DNA from: Streptomyces griseomycini
Lineage (GTDB): Bacteria; Actinomycetota; Actinomycetes; Streptomycetales; Streptomycetaceae
Reading direction: 5' to 3'
NCBI RefSeq assembly: GCF_014203535.1
Contig: NZ_JACHJI010000009.1
Location: 124,001 to 188,000, forward strand
Length of the DNA stretch: 64,000 nucleotides
The translations under genes and the position numbers were made by a program. Shown here piece after piece: positions 53,245 through 62,113 of the stretch (within the stretch, counting starts at the first letter, position 1; each line of letters begins with the position of its first letter). Under the pieces are notes generated by a model that was given only the letters and a program-made list of their open reading frames with translations, was not told the origin of the DNA and did not search any database.

Positions 53245-54600
53245 TCATGAGAAGAGCCGCCGCCAGGTCTCCGGGCCCGGGTGGCCGTCCGCCGCGCCGC
53301 CGCGCCGGCCCTGGGCGCGCTGGAAGGCCTCCACCCCGCGGCGGTGCTCCTCGCTCCAGCGCGGCCCCGGCTCCCGCGTGAAGTACCGGCCGAACCCCTT
53401 CTCCACCAGCCGCCTCCCCAGCCGGGCGACATGGGCGTCGTCGGCGCCCGGCCGCAGCAGCGCCCGGCCCGGACAACCCGGCACCCCGTGCGAGGAGGGT
53501 GCGAAGGGCGGTGCGGGCGCGGGCGGACCGGACGCTCCGGCCGGGATGTCCCTGCCCCCGCCGGTCACCAGCAGGTCCCGGGTCAGCGGCCCCGGCAGCC
53601 CGTCCGCGGCGGCGCCCCGCCGGCCCTGGGCCCGCCGGAACGCCCGGGTCGCCCTGCGGTCCGCGTCCGTCCAGCGCGGTCCGGGACCGACGGCGTGGAA
53701 ACGGGCCCCGTCGCGGCCGGCGAGCATGCGGCCGAGCTCGGTGACGTACCGGTTGTGGGCGCCGGGGCCGAAGTACGCCGTTCCGGGGAACGGGGTCCGG
53801 CCCGGCGCGGCGGACGGCCCCGCGACCTCCCGCCCGGCGCCCGCCGCCGTCCCGGTCACGCCCTTGTGGCGGTACGGGACGCGGCGCGCGGGGTCGTGCC
53901 GGTGGGCGTACGGCGCGGTCGTGCGGCGGGTGTGCGGACGGGCCTGCCGGTGGGCCGCGCAGGAGGTGCGCCCGGCGTCCGCCCGGCCGCCGAAGGGGAC
54001 GATGCGGGATTTCCCGTGGGGGCCGGCCGGATGGTGCGGCACCGGCACGTCATCCGGCCGGAGTTCGCCCTCGGTGTTTTCCTCGGCGTTTCCCTCCGCG
54101 TACTTTCCGGGACTTCCGGTCCATTCGTTTCCGGGCAGGCCCCACGCCGCCGAGACATGACCCGAACGGTCCCGCCGGGAACCGTCGGACCAGTAGGGGG
54201 AAAGGCTGTACGGGACCTTCTCCTCGACCCATTCCCGGGCCCGCTCGACGATGGACGCGCGGGTGGTCGCGGACGCCTGCGCGGGGCACGCGGGCGGGGC
54301 CGCCCGACCGCCTGGACCGTGCAGCGGAGTCCTCGCCACCTGGGTGGCGTCAGGCCCGTCACCTGCGGGAACGGAGGGAACGGCCGGGGTTGCGGGCCGC
54401 CCGGCGGCGGACGGGGCGGCGAGGGCGGGCGCCGCGTGCGCGCCGGTCGCCGTGGCCGCCGCGGCCGGAATCCGGTCCGCCGCCGGATGACCGAGGGGAC
54501 GGCCGGCCGGGGAATGCGGCAGGACGCGCCGCCAGTGAACGCAGCCGGGGCAGTCGCAGTCGCCCGCCGGATCGAATTCCTCGAACACCGGTGACTCCAT
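53245..54600 (-). CDS. Peptidoglycan-binding protein with degenerate NlpC/P60-like domain
   Basis: 451 residues. The N-terminus has a C-x-C-x2-C cluster (DCDCPGCVHWRR, 14-25). Residues about 115-250 look like an NlpC/P60-type amidase (WVEEKVPYSLSPYWSDG, LPGNEWTG, RPHTRR, VPYRHKGV), but the catalytic Cys of the family DCSG motif is Arg145 (DRSG) and the His of the SHV motif is Arg199. Two peptidoglycan-binding repeats follow (about 275-345 and 375-450, each with FGPG/RPGA and RAQGRRG). No signal peptide is evident. The ATG at 54600 follows GAGGGG. Confidence 0.8.
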   Translation of the reverse strand: MESPVFEEFDPAGDCDCPGCVHWRRVLPHSPAGRPLGHPAADRIPAAAATATGAHAAPALAAPSAAGRPATPAVPSVPAGDGPDATQVARTPLHGPGGRAAPPACPAQASATTRASIVERAREWVEEKVPYSLSPYWSDGSRRDRSGHVSAAWGLPGNEWTGSPGKYAEGNAEENTEGELRPDDVPVPHHPAGPHGKSRIVPFGGRADAGRTSCAAHRQARPHTRRTTAPYAHRHDPARRVPYRHKGVTGTAAGAGREVAGPSAAPGRTPFPGTAYFGPGAHNRYVTELGRMLAGRDGARFHAVGPGPRWTDADRRATRAFRRAQGRRGAAADGLPGPLTRDLLVTGGGRDIPAGASGPPAPAPPFAPSSHGVPGCPGRALLRPGADDAHVARLGRRLVEKGFGRYFTREPGPRWSEEHRRGVEAFQRAQGRRGGAADGHPGPETWRRLFS

Positions 54601-54824
54601 GCGTGGCCCCTCACACTGTCGTCGAAAAACTCCGCGCCTGTGCACGACGGCAGTTTCGCAACCGTCTTCGTCACGCGCATGTTGACGGTCCGAATGGTGT
54701 ACGCGCGGTGGGCCGACCGGTGGACGGAGGCCGGAGGCCGGGGCGGGGGACGGCCCGGGGGACGTTCCGGTGGCCGGTGGTCGGGAGCACCCTCCGGGGT
54801 CCTGTAAAGTTGGATCGTCAGCGC
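54601..54824. other. Intergenic region before tRNA-Lys copy 3
   Basis: 224 bp with no gene. A possible tRNA -10 (TGTAAAGT) lies about 20 nt before the tRNA. Nothing else is apparent. Confidence 0.5.
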
Positions 54825-54898
54825 GCGCCGCTAGCTCAGTTGGTTAGAGCAGCTGACTCTTAATCAGCGGGTCCGGGGTTCGAGTCCCTGGCGGCGCA
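54825..54898 (+). tRNA. tRNA-Lys (CUU), copy 3
   Basis: Identical over 74 nt to the other two copies. Anticodon CTT. Followed by a strong T-rich terminator. Confidence 0.98.
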
Positions 54899-54905
54899 CC
54901 GACAG

Positions 54906-54944
54906 GACGGGCTTCTCGTGCGAGCGAGGAGCCCGTCGGTTTTT
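54906..54944 (+). terminator. Terminator of tRNA-Lys copy 3
   Basis: A 13-bp stem (54906-54918 with 54925-54937, one G-T pair) followed by five Ts at 54940-54944, a classic intrinsic terminator. Confidence 0.92.
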
Positions 54945-55362
54945 GGCCGGAATCCCCCGCGCGCCCGGTGAGCGGAACCCTCCCGCCACACGTACGGAAC
55001 ATCGGCCCCACGGGCCTCCCCCAGGGGCCACAATGGGCGCGTATGACCGGTGTACACCGTGTTTCGCGTCTTGCGATCATGATGAACACCGTAGAACCTG
55101 GATTCTTCGAGTTGCCGCGGATTCGCGGCTGTTGGGGGGTCCGGGAAACCGGTTGCCGCGGTGCGGGGCGAGGGCCCCGTCCATGAAGTGATGCCGAGGG
55201 GGGCATCATGCAACCGGAAGAGCGCTGTGCCGTGTCTATAAAGTGTGGGTGACGTGGGGACAGCGGTCCACCACTGATACGTCCGTGAGGGGCGAGGGGG
55301 CCCGGAGCGGACGGAAGGAAGCGACGAAACACGCGGTGCTGCCGCGTGTGGGGGGATGACTC
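54945..55362. promoter_or_regulatory. Upstream region of cslA
   Basis: 418 bp, locally less GC-rich than its surroundings, with no gene I can support. It includes TATAAA at 55237-55242, a possible -10, and a 7-bp hairpin TGATGCC/GGCATCA at 55189-55208. The cslA-glxA promoter is expected here. Confidence 0.55.
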
Positions 55363-57396
55363 ATGACGTCGACGCCGACGGGCGCCCGCAGGGACGACGA
55401 CCCGTCCCAGACCACCCAGCTCAGGGTGCCGGCGCATCGGAACTGGAACACGGGCGCGTTCCGCCGGATCAAGAAGGCGCTGCCGAGATACGACTACGAG
55501 CACTACAGCCGGCTCGCGGGTCCCCTCACCCAGCCCGATCCGAACAAGCCCTACAAGGTCCAGTACCGCTCGCTGATCTCGCAGGAGCCGCACCGCATCC
55601 GCATCGCGCTGATGCTGGCCGCGGCCCCGGTGCTGTCGCTGGTGCTGCTGGTGTGGCTGCTGCAGCCCTCGCACTGGACCGAGCGCGACTACCCGGCGTT
55701 CGAGTGGCTGCCCGCCCTCGACGTCGTGATGCTCGTCTCGATCGGTCTGATCGAGTTCTTCCGCTGCATGAACGTGCTGTCGAACGCGCACGCCACGCTG
55801 GTCGCCCGCGACCCGATACCGGTGGTGCCGGAGACCGGCACCCGTGTGGCCTTCCTCACCTCCTTCGTGCCCGGCAAGGAGCCGCTGGAGATGGTGACGA
55901 AGACCCTGGAGGCGGCGGTCAAGATCCGCCACCGGGGCACCATGCACGTCTGGCTGCTCGACGAGGGCGACGACCCCGAGGTGAAGGAGGTCTGCGCCCG
56001 GCTCGGCGTGCACCACTTCTCCCGCAAGGGCGTCGCGAAGTGGAACCAGAAGAAGGGCCCGCACCGCGCCAAGACCAAGCACGGCAACTACAACGCCTGG
56101 CTGGACGCGCACGGCGACGACTACGACTTCTTCGCCTCCGTCGACACCGACCACGTGCCGCTGCCGAACTACCTGGAGCGGATGCTCGGCTTCTTCCGCG
56201 ACCCGGACGTCGGCTTCGTCATCGGCCCGCAGGTGTACGGCAACTACGACAACTTCGTCACCAAGGCCGCCGAGTCGCAGCAGTTCCTGTTCCACGCGCT
56301 GATCCAGCGGGCCGGCAACCGCTACGGCTCGCCCATGTTCGTGGGCACCTCCAACGCGGTGCGCATCAAGGCGCTGAAGCAGATCGGCGGTCTGTACGAC
56401 TCGATCACCGAGGACATGGCGACCGGCTTCGAGATGCACCGCGCCAAGAACCCGGCGACGGGCAGGAAGTGGCGCTCGGTCTACACCCCGGACGTGCTCG
56501 CGGTCGGTGAGGGCCCCAACGCCTGGACCGACTTCTTCACCCAGCAGATGCGCTGGTCCCGGGGGACGTACGAGACGATCCTCAAGCAGTACTGGAAGGG
56601 CTGGTACTCGCTCCCGCCGAGCAAGCTCTTCAACTACACGATGATGATCATCTTCTACCCGATGTCCGCCCTGAACTGGATCCTCGCGGCGCTGAGCTGC
56701 GCGCTGTTCCTGGGCCTGGGCGCCTCGGGTGTGAACATCGACCCGGCCGTCTGGCTGATGCTCTACGGCAACGCCTCCGCGCTGCAGATCGGCCTGTACG
56801 TCTGGAACCGCCGCCACAACGTCTCGCCGCACGAGCCGGAGGGATCCGGCGGTGTGGCCGGCATGGTGATGTCCGCGCTGTCGGCACCGCTCTACGCGAA
56901 GGCGCTGATCGACTCCGTCCTGCGCAAGAAGAGCAAGTTCGTGGTCACCCCCAAGGGCGACTCGGCCAGCCCGGACACCTGGTTCGGAACCTTCCGGTAC
57001 CACTGGTACTTCATCCTGATCTTCGCCGGCTCCATCGCCGCGGGCTTCGTCTACGGACACGCGCACCCGGCGATGGTCATCTGGGCGACCTTCGCCCTGC
57101 TGATCACCGCGGCGCCGATGTTCGCCTGGCGCCACGGCATGCGCCAGGACAGGAAGAAGCCCGGTGCGCACGCGGGGGGCCGGCAGCCGGAGGACGCTTC
57201 CGCGCCCCGGACGCAGGAGCTGCCGCAGCAGCACGCCCCCCACCAGCCGCACGCCCGGCCCAGCTGGGCCGGCTCCCACGGCGCACCGGGCGGACCAGGG
57301 GGCCCCGAAGGGCCGGGAGGGCCCGGGGGCGGCAACCCCGGAAACGACCAGACCATGCAAATCGCCCTTGGTGGACTTGGGGGACGTAAGGAATGA
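55363..57396 (+). CDS. cslA: Cellulose synthase-like glycosyltransferase CslA
   Basis: 677 residues, a GT2 membrane synthase. Two N-terminal membrane helices precede the catalytic domain (about 145-415) with the D-x-D in VDTDHV, TED in SITEDMATGF and Q-x2-RW in TQQMRWSRG. Several membrane helices follow, then a C-terminal Pro/Gly/His-rich tail (about 595-670) that could be flexible. In Streptomyces CslA polymerises a beta-glucan at hyphal tips and works with GlxA. The ATG at 55363 overlaps nothing upstream; its stop overlaps glxA (ATGA). Confidence 0.95.
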   Translation: MTSTPTGARRDDDPSQTTQLRVPAHRNWNTGAFRRIKKALPRYDYEHYSRLAGPLTQPDPNKPYKVQYRSLISQEPHRIRIALMLAAAPVLSLVLLVWLLQPSHWTERDYPAFEWLPALDVVMLVSIGLIEFFRCMNVLSNAHATLVARDPIPVVPETGTRVAFLTSFVPGKEPLEMVTKTLEAAVKIRHRGTMHVWLLDEGDDPEVKEVCARLGVHHFSRKGVAKWNQKKGPHRAKTKHGNYNAWLDAHGDDYDFFASVDTDHVPLPNYLERMLGFFRDPDVGFVIGPQVYGNYDNFVTKAAESQQFLFHALIQRAGNRYGSPMFVGTSNAVRIKALKQIGGLYDSITEDMATGFEMHRAKNPATGRKWRSVYTPDVLAVGEGPNAWTDFFTQQMRWSRGTYETILKQYWKGWYSLPPSKLFNYTMMIIFYPMSALNWILAALSCALFLGLGASGVNIDPAVWLMLYGNASALQIGLYVWNRRHNVSPHEPEGSGGVAGMVMSALSAPLYAKALIDSVLRKKSKFVVTPKGDSASPDTWFGTFRYHWYFILIFAGSIAAGFVYGHAHPAMVIWATFALLITAAPMFAWRHGMRQDRKKPGAHAGGRQPEDASAPRTQELPQQHAPHQPHARPSWAGSHGAPGGPGGPEGPGGPGGGNPGNDQTMQIALGGLGGRKE

Positions 57397-59333
57397 CTGA
57401 CCGTGCAGGCCGCCGTCGCGCCCGTCGGATCGCGATAGGCACGGCGGTGGTACTCGCGCTGGCCGGGATGAACGGTCCGTGGCTGTACCGCTTCGGAACC
57501 GAGAAATACCACCAGTACAAGATCAACCAGCCGGAGTACAAGGCCGCGAACGGCAAGTGGGAGATCATCGAGTTTCCCGAGGAGTACCGGCAGAACACCA
57601 TCCACGCGGCGCTGCTGCGCACCGGCAAGGTGCTGCTCGTCGCGGGCTCGGGCAACAACCAGGACAACTTCGACGCGAAGCAGTACGACACCCGGATCTG
57701 GGACCCGGTCAAGGGGACCATCAAGAAGGTCCCGACGCCGACCGACCTGTTCTGCACCGGCCACACCCAGCTCGCCAACGGCAACCTGCTGATCGCGGGC
57801 GGCACCAAGCGGTACGAGAAGCTCAAGGGCGACGTGAAGAAGGCCGGCGGCCTGATGATCGTCCACAACGAGAACCCCGACAAGCCGATGACCCTGCCCG
57901 CGGGGACGAAGTTCACGGGCAAGGAGAACGGCAAGACCTTCGTCTCGAAGGACCCGGTGCTCATCCCGCGCGCCGAGAAGAAGTTCGACAAGGAGACCGG
58001 CGAGTTCCTGGGCAACACCCCGGGCTACGGCCGCGTCTACGTCGAGGCGCAGAAGGAGGGCGCCAAGTACGAGACCGGCACCCAGGACAACTACAGGGTG
58101 CAGGGCCTCACCGGCGCCGACGCGCGCAACACGTACGGCATCGCCGAGAAGCTCGCCCTGGACAAGAAGGACTTCCAGGGCATCCGGGACGCCTACGAGT
58201 TCGACCCGGTCGCCGAGAAGTACATCAAGGTCGACCCGATGAAGGAGGCCCGCTGGTACCCGACGCTCACCACCCTGAGCGACGGCAAGATCCTCAGCGT
58301 CTCCGGCCTCGACGACATCGGCCAGCTGGTCCCGGGCAAGAACGAGGTCTACGACCCGGAGACCAAGGAGTGGACGTACACCGAGAAGGAGCGTCAGTTC
58401 CCGACGTACCCGGCGCTGTTCCTGATGCAGAACGGGAAGGTCTTCTACTCGGGTTCGAACGCGGGCTACGGGCCGGACGACGTGGGCCGCGACCCCGGCG
58501 TCTGGGACGTGGAGACCAACAAGTTCACCAAGATCCCCGGCATGAGCGACGCCAACATGCTGGAGACGTCCGCCACGGTGCTGCTGCCGCCGGCACAGGA
58601 CGAGAAGTACATGGTGATCGGCGGCGGCGGGGTCGGCGAGTCCCGGCTGGCCAGTGAGAAGACCCGCATCGTCGACCTCAAGGCCGACGACCCGAAGTTC
58701 GTCGACGGCCCCTCGCTGGACAAGGGCACCCGCTACCCGCAGGCCTCGATCCTGCCGAACGACGACATCCTCGTCTCCGGCGGCTCGGAGGACTACCGCG
58801 GGCGCAGCGACTCCAACATCCTCGAGGCGCGGATCTACGACACGGACAAGAACGAGTTCAAGCGGGTCGCCGACCCGCTGGTGGGCCGCAACTACCACTC
58901 GGGCTCGATCCTGCTGCCCGACGGCCGTGTGATGTTCTTCGGTTCGGACTCGCTGTTCGCGGACAAGGCCAACACCAAGCCGGGCAAGTTCGAGCAGCGC
59001 ATCGAGATCTACACGCCGCCGTACCTGTACGGCGACCGTGAGCAGCCCGAGCTGTCGGGCGGGCCGAAGACCATCGAGCGCGGTGAGTCGTCCACGTTCA
59101 CCTCGAAGGACGCCGCGCGCGTCAAGAGCGCCCGGCTGATCCGGCCGAGCGCCTCGACCCACGTCACCGACGTGGACCAGCGGTCGATCGCGCTGGACTT
59201 CGAGGCCGACGGCGACAAGCTGACCGTGACGGTGCCGGAGAGCCGGAACCTGGTCCAGGCCGGCTGGTACATGCTGTTCGTCACCGACGCCGAGGGCACG
59301 CCGAGCAAGGCCCAGTGGGTCCAGGTGCCGTAA
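57393..59333 (+). CDS. glxA: Copper radical oxidase GlxA
   Basis: 646 residues, galactose-oxidase-like. An N-terminal membrane anchor (about 12-30) is followed by a kelch-type propeller and a C-terminal beta domain. Cys121 in DLFCTGH is the residue cross-linked to the active-site Tyr, and W288 lies beside it as in characterised GlxA. It depends on copper and is needed with CslA for glycan deposition and development. Translation is coupled to cslA by a 4-nt overlap. Confidence 0.95.
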   Translation: MTDRAGRRRARRIAIGTAVVLALAGMNGPWLYRFGTEKYHQYKINQPEYKAANGKWEIIEFPEEYRQNTIHAALLRTGKVLLVAGSGNNQDNFDAKQYDTRIWDPVKGTIKKVPTPTDLFCTGHTQLANGNLLIAGGTKRYEKLKGDVKKAGGLMIVHNENPDKPMTLPAGTKFTGKENGKTFVSKDPVLIPRAEKKFDKETGEFLGNTPGYGRVYVEAQKEGAKYETGTQDNYRVQGLTGADARNTYGIAEKLALDKKDFQGIRDAYEFDPVAEKYIKVDPMKEARWYPTLTTLSDGKILSVSGLDDIGQLVPGKNEVYDPETKEWTYTEKERQFPTYPALFLMQNGKVFYSGSNAGYGPDDVGRDPGVWDVETNKFTKIPGMSDANMLETSATVLLPPAQDEKYMVIGGGGVGESRLASEKTRIVDLKADDPKFVDGPSLDKGTRYPQASILPNDDILVSGGSEDYRGRSDSNILEARIYDTDKNEFKRVADPLVGRNYHSGSILLPDGRVMFFGSDSLFADKANTKPGKFEQRIEIYTPPYLYGDREQPELSGGPKTIERGESSTFTSKDAARVKSARLIRPSASTHVTDVDQRSIALDFEADGDKLTVTVPESRNLVQAGWYMLFVTDAEGTPSKAQWVQVP

Positions 59334-59353
59334 TCCCGCGGCAGGACGGAAAA

Positions 59354-59387
59354 GAGAGGGCGCCCTCCGTGCGGAGGGCGCCCTCTC
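59354..59387. terminator. Terminator between glxA and the GH6 gene
   Basis: A 16-bp perfect inverted repeat (59354-59369 and 59372-59387; in practice the central bases form the loop) begins 20 nt after glxA and lies 48 nt from the convergent GH6 stop. Confidence 0.9.
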
Positions 59388-59435
59388 CCTTTCGCTCCCT
59401 GTTCCCTGTCCCCTCCGGTCCTCGCCCCGAGGGGA

Positions 59436-60470
59436 TCAGCCGCTGGCCCTGGCGAGCTTCAGCGCGTAGTCCGCCCACCACTGGCCCGCCCTGGGCCCGC
59501 CCTTGCACTCGCCGTCCGACTCGCCGGGCCGCTTCACCCACAGATAGGCGTCGACCAGCGGGTCCGCGGTCTTCACCGTCGGGGTCTCGCCGAGCGCGCG
59601 GCCGGGCGGGTTGCACCAGCGCTCGTCCGCGGCGCCCCCGGTGTACGGGCCGTTGCCGTTGCGGCTGGTGTCGATGACGAAGGGCTTGCCCCCGACCTTG
59701 GCGGAGAGCTGCTTGCCGTAGGCGATGGAGTCCTCGGTGGAGTAGAAGTTGGAGACGTTCACCGAGAAGCCGTCTGCCTGGTCGATGCCCGCCCGCTTGA
59801 GCGGTTCGAAGATCTGGTCGGGGTTGCCCCAGCCGGCGTTGCCCGCGTCCAGGTAGACCTTGGTGTTCTCCAGGCCCTTCAGCTTGGCGACGGCGCCCTT
59901 GAGGAGGTCGTAGCGCTCCTCGTGGAACTGCTCCGGGGTGCAGCCGTCCACCAGGTGCAGCACCGCGTCGGGCTCGAGTATCACGGTCGCCGGCCGGTCC
60001 CCGATGCCCTTGGCGACGCCGTCGACGAAGGCGCGGTAGGCGTCGCCGTCGGCGGCTCCGCCCTGCGAGTACTGGCCGCAGTCGCGGTGCGGGATGTTGT
60101 AGAGGACCAGCAGCGCGGTGCGGCCCGCCTCGTCGGCGGCCTCGGTGAAGCCGCGGGCCTGTTCCTCCGGGTTCTCCGGGCTGATCCACTCGCCGACCGG
60201 CTGCTCGGCGATCTTGCGGATCTGCCGGGCCTCCGCCTCCTTGCCGGCCTTCTCCAGGGCGGCGACCTGCTGTGCGGCGGTGCCGTCCGGGTTGACCCAG
60301 AAGGGGTCGGACTCCTTCGGCTGCTGCGTGATCCCCGCGTCGGCGGTCCTCCCCGACCCGCCCCCCTTGTCGTCGGAGGAGGAACACCCCGTGATCAGCA
60401 GCGCCGCCCCCAGCGCCACTGCGGACGCCCGCCTCCCGGCGAACGCGCCGACCCCCCTGCTGTCGTACAT
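59436..60470 (-). CDS. GH6 endoglucanase lipoprotein (CslZ-like)
   Basis: 344 residues. A lipoprotein signal (ASAVALGAALLITGC) leads to a GH6 cellulase fold: PHRDCGQYSQGG (catalytic-region Asp), PATVILEPDAV (catalytic Asp), YLDAGNAGWG and VIDTSRNGNG. It should trim beta-1,4-glucan at the cell surface. The ATG at 60470 follows AAGGGGGG. Its place beside cslA-glxA matches the Streptomyces locus where such an enzyme processes the CslA product; a role in glycan release is inferred. Confidence 0.9.
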   Translation of the reverse strand: MYDSRGVGAFAGRRASAVALGAALLITGCSSSDDKGGGSGRTADAGITQQPKESDPFWVNPDGTAAQQVAALEKAGKEAEARQIRKIAEQPVGEWISPENPEEQARGFTEAADEAGRTALLVLYNIPHRDCGQYSQGGAADGDAYRAFVDGVAKGIGDRPATVILEPDAVLHLVDGCTPEQFHEERYDLLKGAVAKLKGLENTKVYLDAGNAGWGNPDQIFEPLKRAGIDQADGFSVNVSNFYSTEDSIAYGKQLSAKVGGKPFVIDTSRNGNGPYTGGAADERWCNPPGRALGETPTVKTADPLVDAYLWVKRPGESDGECKGGPRAGQWWADYALKLARASG

Positions 60471-60651
60471 CCAACCCCCCTTGGGTGCACTTGTTCCAAG
60501 TGTTCCGAGCCCCAATCCTGACATACGTCCCGCGGCCCCCACGAGGCCGAGCCCTCCGTTGTCCGCAGGCTGTTACAGCCCGGCCGGCGGCCTCGGGGAG
60601 GGAGCGGGCCGCCGACCCGGCCGGGTGACGCGCGGGCCGCCGCGCGGGTGC

Positions 60652-61395
60652 TCAACGGGTGGTCGCGGTCGCGGTTCCGGCCGGCGCTCCGGTCACCCGC
60701 CCGGTGGGCGTCCCGGCCGTCGCCCCGGTCGTCGTCCCGGTCAGGTACGCCGAGACGATCACGTTGGCCGTGTAGTGGCCGCTCGCCCGGTCGAAGCTGC
60801 CGCCGCAGGTGACCAGCCGGAGCTCCGCCCGGCCGGCGCGGCGCGGCCCGTAGGCCTGCCGGGCGTCGAAGTCGTCCCGGTCGACGACCCGGACGTCCTC
60901 GACGGTGAACTCGGCGACCCCGCCGTCCGCGCGGACCACCCTGATCCCCTGGCCGGGCCGCAGCGTGCCCACCTCGTGGAAGACGGCGGGCCGGGTCTCG
61001 GTGTCGACGTGCCCCACCATCAGCGCGGTGCCGGCCGCTCCCGGCGCCGCCCCGTCCGCGTACCAGCCGACCACGCCCGGCAGGTCGAACGGCGGCGGTT
61101 CGGGCGCCCCGCGTCCGTCCAGGCCGCGGGCGATCACCGGTGCCCGGACGCCGAGAGCGGGGATGTCGAGGCGCTGCGGCGGCGCGGTGCCCAAGGGGCG
61201 GTGCGCCGGGGGCAGTTCGACCTGGGGCGGGCGTCCGGCGGCCGCCATGTCGCCCGTGGTGGGCCCGGAGGTCCCGGACGGGACGCCGGTCGTCTCGCGG
61301 CCCCACAGCCACAGTCCCAGCAGCAGCACCAGCCAGGCCGCGCCGGCGAGCAACCGCCCGGTGCCGGACGACGGGGAACGCTCCTGCTCCGTCAT
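60652..61395 (-). CDS. Class F sortase
   Basis: 247 residues. An N-terminal membrane helix (LLAGAAWLVLLLGLWLWG), a Pro-rich linker, and a sortase barrel with catalytic His in MVGHVDT, Cys in RLVTCGGSFD and Arg downstream of the Cys (FDRASGHY). The C-terminus is Thr/Gly-rich. Class F sortases are actinobacterial transpeptidases of poorly known substrate. It is 2 nt downstream of the secreted protein gene, so the two form an operon. Confidence 0.88.
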   Translation of the reverse strand: MTEQERSPSSGTGRLLAGAAWLVLLLGLWLWGRETTGVPSGTSGPTTGDMAAAGRPPQVELPPAHRPLGTAPPQRLDIPALGVRAPVIARGLDGRGAPEPPPFDLPGVVGWYADGAAPGAAGTALMVGHVDTETRPAVFHEVGTLRPGQGIRVVRADGGVAEFTVEDVRVVDRDDFDARQAYGPRRAGRAELRLVTCGGSFDRASGHYTANVIVSAYLTGTTTGATAGTPTGRVTGAPAGTATATTR

Positions 61396-61397
61396 GG

Positions 61398-61979
61398 TCA
61401 GCCCGCTCCGCCGCTCCGCCGGACGCGGTCGCGTACGACGGCCACCGCCGCGGCCGCCACGAGGGCCAGTCCGATCACCGTCTGGGCCGTGCCGGGCCCG
61501 CCCTCGCGGGGGGTGCCGGCGGCCATGCGCGCGGTGGCGCCGCCGCCGGCGTCGACGGGGGCGACGGGCGAGGCCGGCGTGACCGGTACGGCGGGGGCGG
61601 CCGGTCGCCCGGAGGGGGCGGAGGCGGTGGGTCGTCCGGAGGGGGCGGAGGCGGGGGCGACCTCGAGGGTGCCCGTGCGCTCGGTCCCGCCGCAGTCGAC
61701 CCTCACGCCGTACGTCCCCGCGGTGAGCGAGGACCGGACGCGGCTCTCGCCGACGAGCACGTCGCCGGCGACGGTGAGCCGTGCGTCCGAGACGAACGCC
61801 GGGGAGACGGCGACCGCCGTCCGCCCGGTGCACCCGGCCACCTCGAGGGTGACCTCGGAGCCGGGCGCGGGAGCCGCCGGAACCACCGAGACGCCCTCGC
61901 CGCCCGCCGCGTACGCCGTCGGCGCGTACGCGGCCGCGGCCAGGGCGCCGGTGCAGAGGGCGAGCCGCAGGGAACCCAT
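61398..61979 (-). CDS. Secreted membrane-anchored protein, partner of the sortase
   Basis: 193 residues. A signal peptide (LALCTGALAAAAYAPTAYA) is followed by an immunoglobulin-like domain with two Cys (VAGCTGRTAV and VRVDCGGTER), a Pro/Ala/Ser-rich linker with duplicated SAPSGRP, and a C-terminal membrane helix with RDRVRRSGG tail. There is no clear sortase motif. The ATG at 61979 has GGAGG upstream. Close spacing to the class F sortase suggests a functional pair. Confidence 0.8.
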   Translation of the reverse strand: MGSLRLALCTGALAAAAYAPTAYAAGGEGVSVVPAAPAPGSEVTLEVAGCTGRTAVAVSPAFVSDARLTVAGDVLVGESRVRSSLTAGTYGVRVDCGGTERTGTLEVAPASAPSGRPTASAPSGRPAAPAVPVTPASPVAPVDAGGGATARMAAGTPREGGPGTAQTVIGLALVAAAAVAVVRDRVRRSGGAG

Positions 61980-62016
61980 CGTGAACCTCCAGTCACCTGG
62001 AGCGTCCCCCGCACCT

Positions 62017-62044
62017 CGGGGCACCGCATCCTCGCGGTGCCCCG
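62017..62044 (-). terminator. Terminator of the HAD gene
   Basis: A perfect 11-bp inverted repeat (62017-62027 and 62034-62044) lies 70 nt past the minus-strand HAD stop. Confidence 0.75.
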
Positions 62045-62113
62045 ATTGCTCCGTACGGGTGGCCCGTCGGGCGGTGGGGGTCCGAGCCCGGGGCCGGGTG
62101 GTGCGCGGTGCGG

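Noticed and set aside
55079..55186. Short ORF starting MMNTVEPGFFELP upstream of cslA
   Set aside because: No ribosome site, no codon bias of a Streptomyces gene, no recognisable family.
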